Assembly: GCA_001701225.1 (NCBI GenBank)
Contig: DAAQ01000012.1
Span: 848-37,630 of the forward strand
DNA from: Bacteroidales bacterium H5
GTDB lineage: Bacteria > Bacteroidota > Bacteroidia > Bacteroidales > Muribaculaceae
Direction: 5' to 3'
DNA length: 36,783 nucleotides
Translations under genes and position numbers: made by a program
Shown: piece by piece, positions 23,215 to 31,122 of the stretch
Numbering within the stretch: position 1 is the first letter of the stretch
Layout: every line of letters begins with the position of its first letter
Notes under the pieces: model-generated
Told to the model about the DNA's origin: nothing
The model's database searches: none
The model's input: the letters and a program-made list of their open reading frames with translations, nothing else

Positions 23215-24237
23215 ATGAACGCAACAGCCTCAAAACGTGTGGGCATACTGCTCAAATATGTCGTGCCCCTGGTCATCAGCATCGGCCTCTGCTGGCTGCT
23301 GCTCAGGGACATGGACCTGCGCGAGATGTGGCACACCGTGCGCACGCAGTGCGATTTCCGCTGGATGTGGGGCAACCTCGCCCTGGCGCTCTGCGCCCAG
23401 GTTGCGCGCGCTGCCCGATGGCGGATACAGCTCCGCGCCCTGGGCATAAAGGCCGGGCTGTGGGAGCTGTCACTGAGCATCTTCGGCACATATTCGGTCA
23501 ACCTCGTGCTGCCCCGTCTCGGCGAGGTGTGGCGGTGCGGGTTCGTGGCACGGCGCGAGAAGGCGCCGTTCACGCAGGTGTTCGGGTCGATGGTGGCCGA
23601 CCGTCTGGCCGACACGGTGTGCGTGGGGCTGCTCACGCTGCTCACGTTCACGTTTGCCGGAAGCCACCTCTCATCCTATCTCGGGCAGGATCCCGGTAAG
23701 CTGGAGTCGCTCACGGCCCTCGTGACCTCGCCCGTGCTGTGGGGTGTGATTGCCGCGTGCACTGTCGCGGCAGTGGCCCTCTTCATGCGCTTTCCCCGCC
23801 ACTGGCTCGTGGTTAGGATCAAGAACATCTGGCGCGGACTGTGGAAAGGATTCGCCGTATTGGCCACGATGCCCGGCAAGGGGCGCTGGCTGCTGCTGAC
23901 CGCCGCGATATGGGGCTCGTATATCGCCTCGATGTGGTTTGCCTTCCAGTCGTTCCCGCTCACGGCCGATGTGCTCGGCCTCTACGGGCTGCGCGCCCTG
24001 ATGGTATGCTTCGTGCTGTCGAGCATCTCGATGGCTGTCCCCTCGAACGGCGGCATCGGCCCCTACCAGTGGGCGCTGATATTCGGCCTGTCGTTCTACT
24101 CGGCGGGTATTCCCGGCCTTGACTACCAATACTGTGCGGCCTTCGCCAACATGCTCATGGGCACACAGACACTTTTCCTCATCATCCTGGGCCTCTTCAC
24201 ATTCGGTTGGATAGCCCTCACAAACAAGAAGAAATGA
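23215..24237 (+). CDS. lysylphosphatidylglycerol synthase TM region / UPF0104 flippase-like membrane protein
   Basis: This 340-aa integral membrane protein has about eight hydrophobic segments, beginning VGILLKYVVPLVISIGLCWLLL, and the family signatures RAARWRIQLRALG, GTYSVNLVLPRLGEVWRCG and SSISMAVPSNGGIGPYQWAL. The family (PF03706) includes the flippase half of MprF and AglD-like proteins. Without the synthetase domain it may flip a lipid or lipid-linked sugar; the substrate is unknown. The start at 23215 is 7 nt after the lipoprotein stop; its own stop overlaps the next start as ATGA. Confidence 0.82.
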   Translation: MNATASKRVGILLKYVVPLVISIGLCWLLLRDMDLREMWHTVRTQCDFRWMWGNLALALCAQVARAARWRIQLRALGIKAGLWELSLSIFGTYSVNLVLPRLGEVWRCGFVARREKAPFTQVFGSMVADRLADTVCVGLLTLLTFTFAGSHLSSYLGQDPGKLESLTALVTSPVLWGVIAACTVAAVALFMRFPRHWLVVRIKNIWRGLWKGFAVLATMPGKGRWLLLTAAIWGSYIASMWFAFQSFPLTADVLGLYGLRALMVCFVLSSISMAVPSNGGIGPYQWALIFGLSFYSAGIPGLDYQYCAAFANMLMGTQTLFLIILGLFTFGWIALTNKKK

Positions 24238-24818
24238 AGCTCATAGACGACTCTGACGACTATTTCCTCCACGATTTCAGTGAGGAGAACGACAACACCG
24301 CCTCAACCCCTCAGCCCGGCGCCGGAGACGCCCCCGTCACGGACACTCCCGACACGCCCCGCGAGCAGACTGAGAGGAACTTCGACTTCAACGGCACCCC
24401 GGGGGTGACCCCCGACCCTCCCGCCAGGCCCCGTCGGCGACGCAGCCGCTGGCGGCGCACCATGTGGTGGGTGTTCCTGGTGCTGTTCGCCGTGCTGGCC
24501 GGAGCCTTCTACATACGCTATTTCGTGCCCCACACCACCGAGAGCAAGGTGACGGGGTTCATCACCAATGTCGAGAAGCGAGGCATCGTCTATAAGACCT
24601 TCGAGGGGGAGATGATCTCGCAGAGCCGCCTTGTCGACAAGGAGCACCTCTATCAGCGCGACGTGGTGTTCTCGATACCCGACGACTCGCTGGGACGCGC
24701 CCTGCAGGCCCTCCAGGGCACGGGACGCCCGGTCGAGCTGACCGTCAAGCGCTACTACGGCACCATACCCTGGCGCGGCGCCACCAACACCATAGTCACA
24801 TCGTTCAGGGAGCTCTGA
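24234..24818 (+). CDS. conserved single-pass membrane protein
   Basis: The 194-aa protein has an acidic, proline-rich cytoplasmic N-terminus (to about 80), an arginine-rich stretch (RPRRRRSRWRR), one membrane helix (TMWWVFLVLFAVLAGAFYIRYF) and a periplasmic domain with GFITNVEKRGIVYKTFEGEMISQ and YYGTIPWRGATNTIVTSF. I recognise the VEKRG...KTFEGEM pattern from Bacteroidales proteins that are often labelled 6-phosphogluconate dehydrogenase without any supporting domain; that label should not be used. Translation is coupled to the flippase-like gene by a 4-nt overlap. Function unknown. Confidence 0.75.
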   Translation: MKLIDDSDDYFLHDFSEENDNTASTPQPGAGDAPVTDTPDTPREQTERNFDFNGTPGVTPDPPARPRRRRSRWRRTMWWVFLVLFAVLAGAFYIRYFVPHTTESKVTGFITNVEKRGIVYKTFEGEMISQSRLVDKEHLYQRDVVFSIPDDSLGRALQALQGTGRPVELTVKRYYGTIPWRGATNTIVTSFREL

Positions 24819-24844
24819 ACCATATCCAATCCATAGCACAAGCA

Positions 24845-26122
24845 ATGGCCATCCGCATACTGCCACCCGAAGATTTCCTCGAGGCCCGCGTCACGCTCCC
24901 CCTCTCGAAGAGCATGAGCGCGCGCGCCCTCGTCATCAGTGCCCTCACCGGGGGGGCACCCCTCCCCTCGCCCGTCTCGCGGTGCGACGACACCGACGCG
25001 CTCGTCAAGGCCCTCTCAGACCCCACGGCCACAGACATCAATGTCGGGGCCGCAGGCACCACCATGCGCTTCCTCACAGCCTATTATGCCGCCCGTCCGG
25101 GCCATCTCCCCGTCAGGCTCGACGGCTCGGAGCGCATGCGCCAGCGTCCCATAGGGACACTCGTCGAAGCCCTGCGCACACTCGGCGCCGACATAGAGTA
25201 TGAGGGCGAAGAGGGATTCCCGCCCCTGCTGATACGCGGCAAGGCCCTCGAGGGGGGCACGCTCGACATCGACGCCTCGGTGAGCTCGCAATATATATCG
25301 GCCCTCCTCATGGTGGCGCCGCTCATGGCCCGGGGCCTGCGCCTCAACCTCAGGGGCGAGATTGCCTCGAAGCCCTACATCCGCATGACCCTCCGCATGA
25401 TGGAGGATGCCGGAATCGAGTCCGAGCTCACGCCCGACACCGTGACGGTGCCCCACGGCACCTACACCCTCCCCGCCGACCCGCGTCCCATCGAGGGAGA
25501 CTGGAGCGGCGCCGCCGTGTGGTATGAGACCGAGGCCCTTGCGGCAGGAATCATCACCATCGACAACCTTGCCGTGCATGATTCGGTGCAGGGAGACAGC
25601 CGCCTGGCCGACATCTACAGCCGCCTGGGTGTGGTCACCGAGGCCGAGGGTGACGAGGGTGTGCCCGAGCTCACGGCCAATCCCGACCCCGACGCGAGGG
25701 CAGTGATAGACTTCTCGGACTGCCCCGACCTGGCACAATGCGTCACCGTGACCTGCGCCATGCTCGGCATCCCCTTCAGGTTCAGCGGACTGGGCACCCT
25801 CGCCATCAAGGAGACCGACCGCGTGGAGGCACTGCGCCGCGAGCTGGCCAAGATCGGGGTCGGCATAGAGATACCTGCCCCGGGCTTCATGGAATGGGAC
25901 GGACGGCGCCGTCCCGTCACCGAGCTCCCGGTGTTCGACACATACGACGACCACCGCATGGCCATGTGCCTCGCCCCGGTGGCCCTCTATATGCCCGGCA
26001 TCATCATCAACAACCCCGAGGTCGTGAGCAAGTCATATCCCGAGTTCTGGACTCAGTTCGAGAGCGCGGGCTTCACACTGCTCGACCCCTCGGTGACACC
26101 CGACCCTCAGCCCGAGTCATGA
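24845..26122 (+). CDS. aroA: 3-phosphoshikimate 1-carboxyvinyltransferase (EPSP synthase)
   Basis: This enzyme joins phosphoenolpyruvate to shikimate-3-phosphate in chorismate synthesis. The 425-aa sequence has the two-domain layout with LPLSKSMSARAL (Lys, Ser and Arg of the substrate site), GAAGTTMRFLTAYYA, RQRPIGTLVEALRTLGA, SSQYISALLMVAPL, KETDRVEALRREL and YDDHRMAMCLAP. The loop lined by Gly-Thr-Ala-Met-Arg-Pro in E. coli reads Gly-Thr-Thr-Met-Arg-Phe here, a divergent form that I believe is usual in Bacteroidetes. It is otherwise complete. It lies 26 nt after the membrane-protein gene and overlaps the next start as ATGA. Confidence 0.93.
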   Translation: MAIRILPPEDFLEARVTLPLSKSMSARALVISALTGGAPLPSPVSRCDDTDALVKALSDPTATDINVGAAGTTMRFLTAYYAARPGHLPVRLDGSERMRQRPIGTLVEALRTLGADIEYEGEEGFPPLLIRGKALEGGTLDIDASVSSQYISALLMVAPLMARGLRLNLRGEIASKPYIRMTLRMMEDAGIESELTPDTVTVPHGTYTLPADPRPIEGDWSGAAVWYETEALAAGIITIDNLAVHDSVQGDSRLADIYSRLGVVTEAEGDEGVPELTANPDPDARAVIDFSDCPDLAQCVTVTCAMLGIPFRFSGLGTLAIKETDRVEALRRELAKIGVGIEIPAPGFMEWDGRRRPVTELPVFDTYDDHRMAMCLAPVALYMPGIIINNPEVVSKSYPEFWTQFESAGFTLLDPSVTPDPQPES

Positions 26123-26514
26123 CAGGCGCGCTCATCATACTGGCCGTCACCATAGCCACAGGCATCGTGCTGCGGCTCACCCATCGTCCCGACCCGGCCG
26201 ACGGGAACTCCCCTGCCCCGCCCTCTCCCGAACCTGAGACCAGCGAGTGCTGCGGCCTCCATGCCGTGTGCGAGAAACAGGCCGCCTCGGTCGAGGGGCC
26301 CGACTATTTTGACGACGAGGAGCTTGACCGCTTTGCCGGACACGACCCCGCCACATATACCGACGAGGAGGTCGAGGAGTTCCGCAACGTGCTCTACACC
26401 CTCATACCCTCTGACGTATTCCCGTGGGGAGCCTCGCTGACGCGCCGCGGTGTGGCCCTCCCCGACCCTCTGCGCGACGAGTGGATAATGCTTTGCGAGG
26501 AGGAGAAGGGATGA
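26119..26514 (+). CDS. small conserved Bacteroidales protein (CCGxHxVCEK / YFDDEELDRF)
   Basis: This 131-aa protein has one N-terminal hydrophobic segment (MTGALIILAVTIATGIVL), a proline-rich linker, then the motifs ECCGLHAVCEKQ, YFDDEELDRFAGHD and YTDEEVEEFRNVLYTLIPSDV. The cysteine pair and trailing Cys could bind a metal or form disulfides. Relatives are found next to aroA and the ABC-3 permease in other Bacteroidales as I remember them, sometimes labelled phospholipase with no support that I can see. It is translationally coupled on both sides by ATGA overlaps, so it is probably made in step with the permease. Confidence 0.75.
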   Translation: MTGALIILAVTIATGIVLRLTHRPDPADGNSPAPPSPEPETSECCGLHAVCEKQAASVEGPDYFDDEELDRFAGHDPATYTDEEVEEFRNVLYTLIPSDVFPWGASLTRRGVALPDPLRDEWIMLCEEEKG

Positions 26515-27320
26515 CGGCCACAGGTATGCTCGGATACGGATTCTTTGTCAACGCCCTCATAGGGGTGCTTCTGCTGAGCGTGGCATCGGCCATCATAGGC
26601 ACCTATATCGTGTCGCGCCGCCTCGTCTCAATCTCGGGCGGCGTCACCCACGCCTGCTTCGGAGGTCTCGGCCTCGGCTACTGGCTCGGCATCAGCCCCG
26701 TGGCCACCGCGGCCCTGTTTGCCGTCGGCTCGTCGCTGGGCGTACAGTGGATGTCGTCGCGCCACCGCGTGCGCGAGGACTCGGCCATCGCCGTCATCTG
26801 GGCCCTCGGCATGGCTGTGGGCACACTGTTCATATTCCTCACGCCGGGTTATGTGCCCGAGCTCAACGCCTTCCTGTTCGGCAACATCCTCACCATCTCG
26901 CGTGCCGACCTGTGGATGTTCGGCATCTTCACCGTCGTGCTCATCGCCTTCATGGCCGCACTCTACGACAGGATTGTCATCTGCGCCTTCGACCCCGACT
27001 TTGCCCGCGTGCGCAGGCTCCCCGTCACATTCATCTCCACGGTGATGACCGTGCTGACCGCCGTGTGCATCGTGCTCACCATCAGGCTTGTCGGTGTGAT
27101 GCTGCTGATGTCGATGCTGGCCCTCCCGCAGATGACCGCCGAGGTATTCGCCCGCCGCTTCGGCAGCATAATGCGCCTCAGCATCCTCATCTCGCTGCTC
27201 TGCTCGGTGGGAGGCCTCTTCCTCGCCACCGTCATCGAGGTACCATGCTCGGCCCTCATAGTCCTCGTCATGGCCGCCGCCTACCTCCTCGCCCGTCTTA
27301 TCAAACTGACAATATATTGA
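26511..27320 (+). CDS. zinc/manganese-type ABC transporter permease (ABC-3 family)
   Basis: The 269-aa protein has 8-9 hydrophobic segments and the family patterns SAIIGTYIVSRRLVSISGGVTHACFGGLGLG near the N-terminus and RLVGVMLLMSMLALPQMTAE in the C-terminal part. It should form the membrane channel of a metal importer of the ZnuB/MntB/TroC type. No ATPase or binding-protein gene lies in the window, so partners are encoded elsewhere. The final codons overlap the first copy of the hipBA operator-like repeat. Metal specificity cannot be told from sequence. Confidence 0.86.
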   Translation: MTATGMLGYGFFVNALIGVLLLSVASAIIGTYIVSRRLVSISGGVTHACFGGLGLGYWLGISPVATAALFAVGSSLGVQWMSSRHRVREDSAIAVIWALGMAVGTLFIFLTPGYVPELNAFLFGNILTISRADLWMFGIFTVVLIAFMAALYDRIVICAFDPDFARVRRLPVTFISTVMTVLTAVCIVLTIRLVGVMLLMSMLALPQMTAEVFARRFGSIMRLSILISLLCSVGGLFLATVIEVPCSALIVLVMAAAYLLARLIKLTIY

Positions 27321-27369
27321 CAATTAACCCCATATTATGCCATTAAATGACAATATATTGACAGTTAAC
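27307..27369 (+). promoter_or_regulatory. duplicated operator-like sites of the hipBA module
   Basis: Two 22-bp copies with one mismatch, TGACAATATATTGACA(A/G)TTAAC, lie at 27307-27328 and 27348-27369, 41 bp apart. Each contains the perfect 10-bp palindrome CAATATATTG. The first overlaps the permease stop and the second the first codons of hipB. This spacing (four helical turns) suits paired binding of HipB dimers and autorepression. Confidence 0.6.
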
Positions 27370-27663
27370 ATCGAAACTCCGCGGGAGATAATGCTGCGCA
27401 TCGCGGCCAAAGTCAAGGCTCGCAGGCTCGAGCTTGACCTGACCCAGAGCGGACTGGCAGTCCGTGCGGCCATACCATTGTCAACATACCGCAGGTTCGA
27501 GCGTACGGGCGACATATCGCTCCAGTCGCTGCTAAACATAGCCATGGTGCTCGACTGTCTCGGAGACTTTGCGACGCTGTTTGCCACACGGCATTACAGT
27601 TCGCTCGAAGATATGGTCAACAATAACGACAAACCTCGCCGAAGAGGAAAGAAAAATGGATAA
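27337..27663 (+). CDS. hipB: HipB-like helix-turn-helix antitoxin
   Basis: This 108-aa DNA-binding protein should neutralise HipA and repress the module. Residues about 18-75 hold an XRE/Cro HTH: IAAKVKARRLELDLTQSGLAVRA followed by IPLSTYRRFERTGDISLQSLLNIA. The C-terminal tail (NNNDKPRRRGKKNG) is basic. ATG 27337 is assumed; ATG 27391 (MLRIAAKVKARR) would leave both operator-like repeats outside the gene and is a real alternative. The stop lies inside hipA (8-nt overlap), typical of tight toxin-antitoxin coupling. Confidence 0.82.
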   Translation: MPLNDNILTVNIETPREIMLRIAAKVKARRLELDLTQSGLAVRAAIPLSTYRRFERTGDISLQSLLNIAMVLDCLGDFATLFATRHYSSLEDMVNNNDKPRRRGKKNG

Positions 27664-28747
27664 TCTCAAAAGGATTGCCGTAACGTTTTCAGGCAACAAG
27701 GTTGGCAGCATGGCCCTTACCCCGGAGGGATTATGCGCCTTCGAATATGCCCCGGAATGGATTGCAGACGGGTTCTCCATCTCACCGTTCGAACTTCCTC
27801 TCCGTCCCGGCGTCTTTGTGGCCCGTCCGAGACCATTCGGAGGGGGATTCGGTGTATTTGACGATTCACTGCCGGATGGCTGGGGAATGCTCGTCCTCGA
27901 CCGTTACCTGCGCTCGCAAGGCATCAACCCAACCACACTCAACCTGCTTGACAAGCTGGCCCTCGTGGGCTCTACAGGGCGCGGCGCACTCTCATTCGAG
28001 CCGGATCACAGCATCACAAAGTATGATGACATTGTAAACTTCGACGCACTTGCCACAGACGCCGCCCGAATTCTGACGTCAGATACCTATATGGGCCGTG
28101 GCATCGAAGAATTCCAGAGGCACGGCGGATCGCCCGGAGGTGCAAGGCCGAAAGTCTCGGTTACTATTGACGGAGAAGAATGGCTCGTAAAATTCAGGGC
28201 CACAAGCGACCCTTCTGACATAGGCGAGACAGAATACCGATATTCGTGCCTGGCACGCCGGTGTGGAATCGAGATGACGGAGACAAGACTCTTTGAGGGA
28301 CGTTATTTCGGCACACGGCGCTTTGACAGGACATCAGGAGGCGGACGCCTCCATGTGGTGAGCATGGCCGGACTCCTCGGTGCAGACTACCGCGTGCCAT
28401 CAATAGACTATTGCCATATCTTCAAAGTCGGCATGGCCCTGACAAGACGTGTCGACGAACTCTGGAAGATATATCGCCTCATGGTTTTCAATTATCTCAT
28501 AGGCAACCGCGACGACCATGCCAAGAATTTCTCGTTCATCCGGCGCGGAGAGAGCTGGCATTTCGCCCCCGCTTATGACTTGCTCCCCTCTCACGGAATG
28601 AACGGATTCCACACCACGACATTCAATGACATAATCGCACCTGAGCCCACAGACCTTGTGGCAATAGCCGTCAGCTTTGGTCTCGACAGGAACGAGGCCA
28701 AGAAAACCTTCGACTCAATCCGCGCAGCCATAGCACAGGACCTGTAA
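27656..28747 (+). CDS. hipA: HipA-like serine/threonine kinase toxin
   Basis: The 363-aa protein has the HipA N-terminal domain (FDDSLPDGWGMLVLDRYLRSQG, GRGALSFEPD) and the kinase core: HGGSPGGARPKVSV (phosphate-binding loop), WLVKF with the ATP-site Lys, FNYLIGNRDDHAKNFSF (catalytic Asp and Asn) and PAYDLLPSHGMNG (metal-binding Asp). In E. coli HipA phosphorylates glutamyl-tRNA synthetase and induces dormancy; targets of relatives vary. All key residues are present. The single-protein form with the N-terminal domain attached distinguishes it from the three-gene HipBST type. It ends at a strong hairpin facing the convergent H1-like gene. Confidence 0.88.
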   Translation: MDNLKRIAVTFSGNKVGSMALTPEGLCAFEYAPEWIADGFSISPFELPLRPGVFVARPRPFGGGFGVFDDSLPDGWGMLVLDRYLRSQGINPTTLNLLDKLALVGSTGRGALSFEPDHSITKYDDIVNFDALATDAARILTSDTYMGRGIEEFQRHGGSPGGARPKVSVTIDGEEWLVKFRATSDPSDIGETEYRYSCLARRCGIEMTETRLFEGRYFGTRRFDRTSGGGRLHVVSMAGLLGADYRVPSIDYCHIFKVGMALTRRVDELWKIYRLMVFNYLIGNRDDHAKNFSFIRRGESWHFAPAYDLLPSHGMNGFHTTTFNDIIAPEPTDLVAIAVSFGLDRNEAKKTFDSIRAAIAQDL

Positions 28748-28749
28748 CG

Positions 28750-28804
28750 ACAGACCGCGCCCGGGGACGGTTGGTCCGGCGGGCGCGGTGTGATGATGGT
28801 CTGT
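28750..28804. terminator. bidirectional terminator between hipA and the H1-like gene
   Basis: A 10-bp perfect stem (28754-28763 with 28780-28789) contains an inner GGAC/GTCC stem, and an outer ACAGACC/GGTCTGTG pairing encloses it. It lies between convergent genes and has no clear T-run on either side. Confidence 0.5.
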
Positions 28805-28817
28805 GACGGATTCCTGC

Positions 28818-28991
28818 TTATTTTGCAGCAGCGATAGAGTCCTTGCGGAACTGCTTGAGGAGCTTCTCAAGCTCAAGTGATGCCTTGCGGGCACGTGCGC
28901 CTGCGGCCTTGTTGCCGCTCTCTGCCTGCGAGGCAGCGTCCTTTGCGAATGCTTCGAAACCGGCTGAAATCTTTTCGACGAGGGTCTTCAT
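28818..28991 (-). CDS. histone H1-like (Hc1-type) DNA-binding protein, 57 aa
   Basis: A short, highly charged helical protein: MKTLVEKISAGFEAFAKDAA at the start, then SGNKAAGARARKASLELEKL and LKQFRKDSIAAAK. This matches the small H1-like proteins found in most Bacteroidales, where they are thought to bind and compact DNA. Lys and Arg make up about a fifth of the residues, alternating with Ala in the helix. It has its own perfect promoter and a leader of about 100 nt. It is easily missed because of its length; I am confident it is a real gene. Confidence 0.88.
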   Translation of the reverse strand: MKTLVEKISAGFEAFAKDAASQAESGNKAAGARARKASLELEKLLKQFRKDSIAAAK

Positions 28992-29097
28992 TTGGGATGA
29001 TGGAATTAAGGGTTGATATATTAGAGTTGATTCTTTTTGCTGCTGTGCTGCAAGAACTGATGAGAATTGCCGTGACAGGTAACAATTTGTAGATTTG

Positions 29098-29130
29098 CAA
29101 ATTTACATACATTTATCGGATATTTGCAAA
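29098..29130 (-). promoter_or_regulatory. Bacteroidetes promoter for the H1-like gene
   Basis: On the minus strand TTTG (29130 to 29127), 21 bp, then TAaaTTTG (29105 to 29098). The predicted start is near 29091, leaving a 100-nt leader before the ATG at 28991. Confidence 0.7.
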
Positions 29131-29222
29131 TGTTTGGGACGTTTTTTCGGCTCTCGCTTCTCATAATGAGGACTTTTTGTCAAAAATATGGCAACTCCAG
29201 GTGTTTTTAGCGAAATTTTGGC

Positions 29223-29230
29223 TAACTTTG
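29223..29230 (+). promoter_or_regulatory. -7 box for the M16 peptidase
   Basis: TAacTTTG is a perfect -7 element 36 nt before the ATG at 29267; no TTTG is seen at the -33 spacing. It is divergent from the H1-like promoter. Confidence 0.5.
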
Positions 29231-29266
29231 ACAGCATTTTCCAGCAATAGAATCTTACTTGCCGCC

Positions 29267-30523
29267 ATGATAGACTATACCCGCTTCACTCTCGACAACG
29301 GTCTCAGGGTGATTCACAACTATGACCCCTCTACCGCCATGGTGGCGGTAGACACCCTGTATGACGTAGGCTCGCGCGACGAGGATGCCTCGCTGACAGG
29401 ACTGGCCCACCTGTTCGAGCATCTGATGTTCGGCGGCTCGGCACATATCCCCGACTTTGACGCCGAGATGGAACGTGCCGGGGGCATAAACAATGCCTCG
29501 ACAAGCTGCGATTTCACCAACTTCTATGACGTCGCACCGGCTGTGAATTTCGAGACGCTGCTGTGGCTCGAGTCAGACCGTATGCTGGGCCTCGCCTTCT
29601 CGCCCCAGAGTCTCGAGGTACAGCGGTCGGTGGTAATCGAGGAGTTCAAGCAGACACACCTGAACCGTCCGTATGGCGACCTCTCGCACCGTCTGCGCGA
29701 GATGCTCTACACCACCCACCCCTACCGTTATCCCACGATAGGCAAAGAGGTGAGCCATATAGAGCGGGTGACGATGGACGACGTGAAGCGGTGGTTCTAC
29801 AGCCATTACGCGCCCAACAACGCCGTCCTGGCCGTGAGCGGCAACGTGACGCCCGAGGAGTGCCGCCGCCTCGTCGAAAAATGGTATGGCTCGATACCGC
29901 GCCGCGAGATAGCACCGCGCCTGTGGACGCCCGAGCCCCCCGTCGACAGGCCGCGCGAGACCACCGTGCGCGCCGATGTGCCCAGAGCCATGGTTGTGGC
30001 GGCCTTCCCCATGCCGGGCTATGGCGAGGAGGGGTACATCGAGGCCGACCTTATCACCGACATACTTGCATCGGGACGCTCGTCGCGTTTCTATACGCGC
30101 CTCTTAGGTGTCAATCCGCTTTTTGCCGAGGCAGACGCGTCGATCATCGGCAGCGAGGAAGCCGGATTCCTGATGCTCAAGGCCCAGCTCAACGAGGGGA
30201 TGGAGGACCGTACATCCGAGGCTCTCGAGGCAATGCTTGCCCAGGCCTACGCACTGCGCGACACAGCCGGGCCGGACACACCCGACGGAGTGAGCGACGA
30301 CGAGGTGACACGCGCCGTCAACCGCTATGTCAGCAACTCCGAGTTCTCGGCAATAAGCCATCTCGGGCGTGCCGAGGCTCTGGCCCTGGCAGAGATGCAC
30401 GGCGAGGATGTCAACTCGATTGTCGGACGCTATCGCAACGCCACCACACCTTCGGTAGCACGTGCGGCAAAAAGCATACTCGACCCCGCGCACCTGTGCG
30501 TGCTCACTTATCTCCCGGCCTGA
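29267..30523 (+). CDS. M16 family zinc metallopeptidase (insulinase/pitrilysin-like)
   Basis: This 418-aa single-unit protein has the inverted zinc-binding motif HLFEH (His48, Glu51, His52) and the downstream acidic ligand region VVIEEFKQTHLNRPYGDL at about 123-140. Further conserved blocks are LYTTHPYRYPTIG, YAPNNAVLAVSGN and, in the second half, the M16C-type FPMPGYGEEGYIEADLITDILASGRSSRF. There is no signal peptide, so it should act in the cytoplasm unless exported by another route. Length fits the 45-kDa class that dimerises into a closed chamber. The start at 29267 matches the family; upstream in-frame codons overlap the promoter. Substrate unknown. Confidence 0.88.
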   Translation: MIDYTRFTLDNGLRVIHNYDPSTAMVAVDTLYDVGSRDEDASLTGLAHLFEHLMFGGSAHIPDFDAEMERAGGINNASTSCDFTNFYDVAPAVNFETLLWLESDRMLGLAFSPQSLEVQRSVVIEEFKQTHLNRPYGDLSHRLREMLYTTHPYRYPTIGKEVSHIERVTMDDVKRWFYSHYAPNNAVLAVSGNVTPEECRRLVEKWYGSIPRREIAPRLWTPEPPVDRPRETTVRADVPRAMVVAAFPMPGYGEEGYIEADLITDILASGRSSRFYTRLLGVNPLFAEADASIIGSEEAGFLMLKAQLNEGMEDRTSEALEAMLAQAYALRDTAGPDTPDGVSDDEVTRAVNRYVSNSEFSAISHLGRAEALALAEMHGEDVNSIVGRYRNATTPSVARAAKSILDPAHLCVLTYLPA

Positions 30524-30532
30524 CAGACAGAT

Positions 30533-30578
30533 AAAAAAGAATTGTCCCCGTGACAGTCGAAACGGCTGTCGCGGGGAC
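30533..30578 (-). terminator. intrinsic terminator for minus-strand transcription
   Basis: A 13-position stem with one G-U pair (30578-30566 with 30556-30544) is followed, on the minus strand only, by AATTCTTTTTT (to 30533). The hairpin may also help end the M16 transcript on the plus strand, but the T-run shows that its main direction is minus. Confidence 0.7.
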
Positions 30579-31009
30579 TTCCACAGAGCGTCAGTGCAAG
30601 CTGCGCTTCCTGTTTCTTTCAGTTTTCAGTATATAGGGTAAGAAGATAGGGAGATACAGAGGTGGCTTCGTCACAGTCCGTGCTTATGCAGACGGACTTA
30701 GACGGGGATATGGTACGGATACACGCCGACAGAGCGGACATAATCCGGCATGCGGGAGAGCATGATGTCGTTTTGAGAAGAAGGAGATTGGTGTAGAGTT
30801 ATGCTGTCTTTAGGATAAAAGACGGATTTATAAATGGTGGTGGGACGGAAAAGTACGATGAAAAGGGGAGATCAATGAATTAACAGTGAGGCCGTCGCAT
30901 CGGGCTTGTGGGTAGGGGATAACAATCTGGCCTGCAGGGCCGAACTGTCGTGGGGAGCATATTGTGCAGCGTTAATTAATAAGCACTGGCGTCAGGTAGT
31001 CTGTGAGTC
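30533..31009 (-). ncRNA. candidate 477-nt transcript of unknown type
   Basis: The minus-strand promoter at 31016-31047 and the terminator at 30533-30578 enclose a stretch with no coding frame longer than about 26 codons. It contains small local hairpins, for example AGTCCGT/ACGGACT (30676-30697) and GGCCTGCAGGGCC-like palindromes near 30940. I find neither the conserved core of RNase P RNA nor tmRNA ends. A 21-codon frame (30763-30698, MLSRMPDYVRSV...) is the only peptide candidate worth noting. It may instead be the long 3' tail of the holin-like gene or decayed sequence. Confidence 0.4.
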
Positions 31010-31112
31010 ACAGTGCAAAGTTAGGGTGAATAAGTCTAATTTCCAAATTTAAAATAAAAAAAGTTGGTTTTTGTACCCTCACCAAAACTCAACACATTGA
31101 TTCACAGACTAC
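30996..31112. repeat. inverted-repeat element (MITE-like) carrying a promoter
   Basis: Arms GTAGTCTGTGAGTCA (30996-31010) and TGATTCACAGACTAC (31098-31112) pair over 15 positions with one G-T. Weaker similarity extends to about 36 bp per arm, around an AT-rich core that holds the promoter at 31016-31047. I see no target-site duplication and no transposase motif. Confidence 0.55.
31016..31047 (-). promoter_or_regulatory. Bacteroidetes promoter in the inverted-repeat element
   Basis: On the minus strand TTTG (31047 to 31044), 20 bp, then TAacTTTG (31023 to 31016) is a perfect match. It points into the gene-free region 30533-31009. Confidence 0.75.
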
Positions 31113-31122
31113 TGACTGTGCG

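Noticed and set aside
22050..23651. 533-codon minus-strand frame opposite the lipoprotein and the flippase-like gene
   Set aside because: It crosses two real genes in antisense, has no signal or motif, and is explained by base composition.
24234..24818. Naming this gene 6-phosphogluconate dehydrogenase
   Set aside because: The sequence has one membrane helix and a small domain without any Rossmann or dehydrogenase motif; that label appears to be a spread misannotation.
27321..28747. hipBA as a mobile insertion with the 22-bp repeat as target duplication
   Set aside because: Both repeat copies are on the left side (27307 and 27348); no third copy was seen after hipA. Paired operators explain the pattern better.
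30533..31009. RNase P RNA or tmRNA in the gene-free region
   Set aside because: I could not find the conserved RNase P core around GAGGAAAGTCC, nor tRNA-like ends with GGTTCGAATCC, on either strand.
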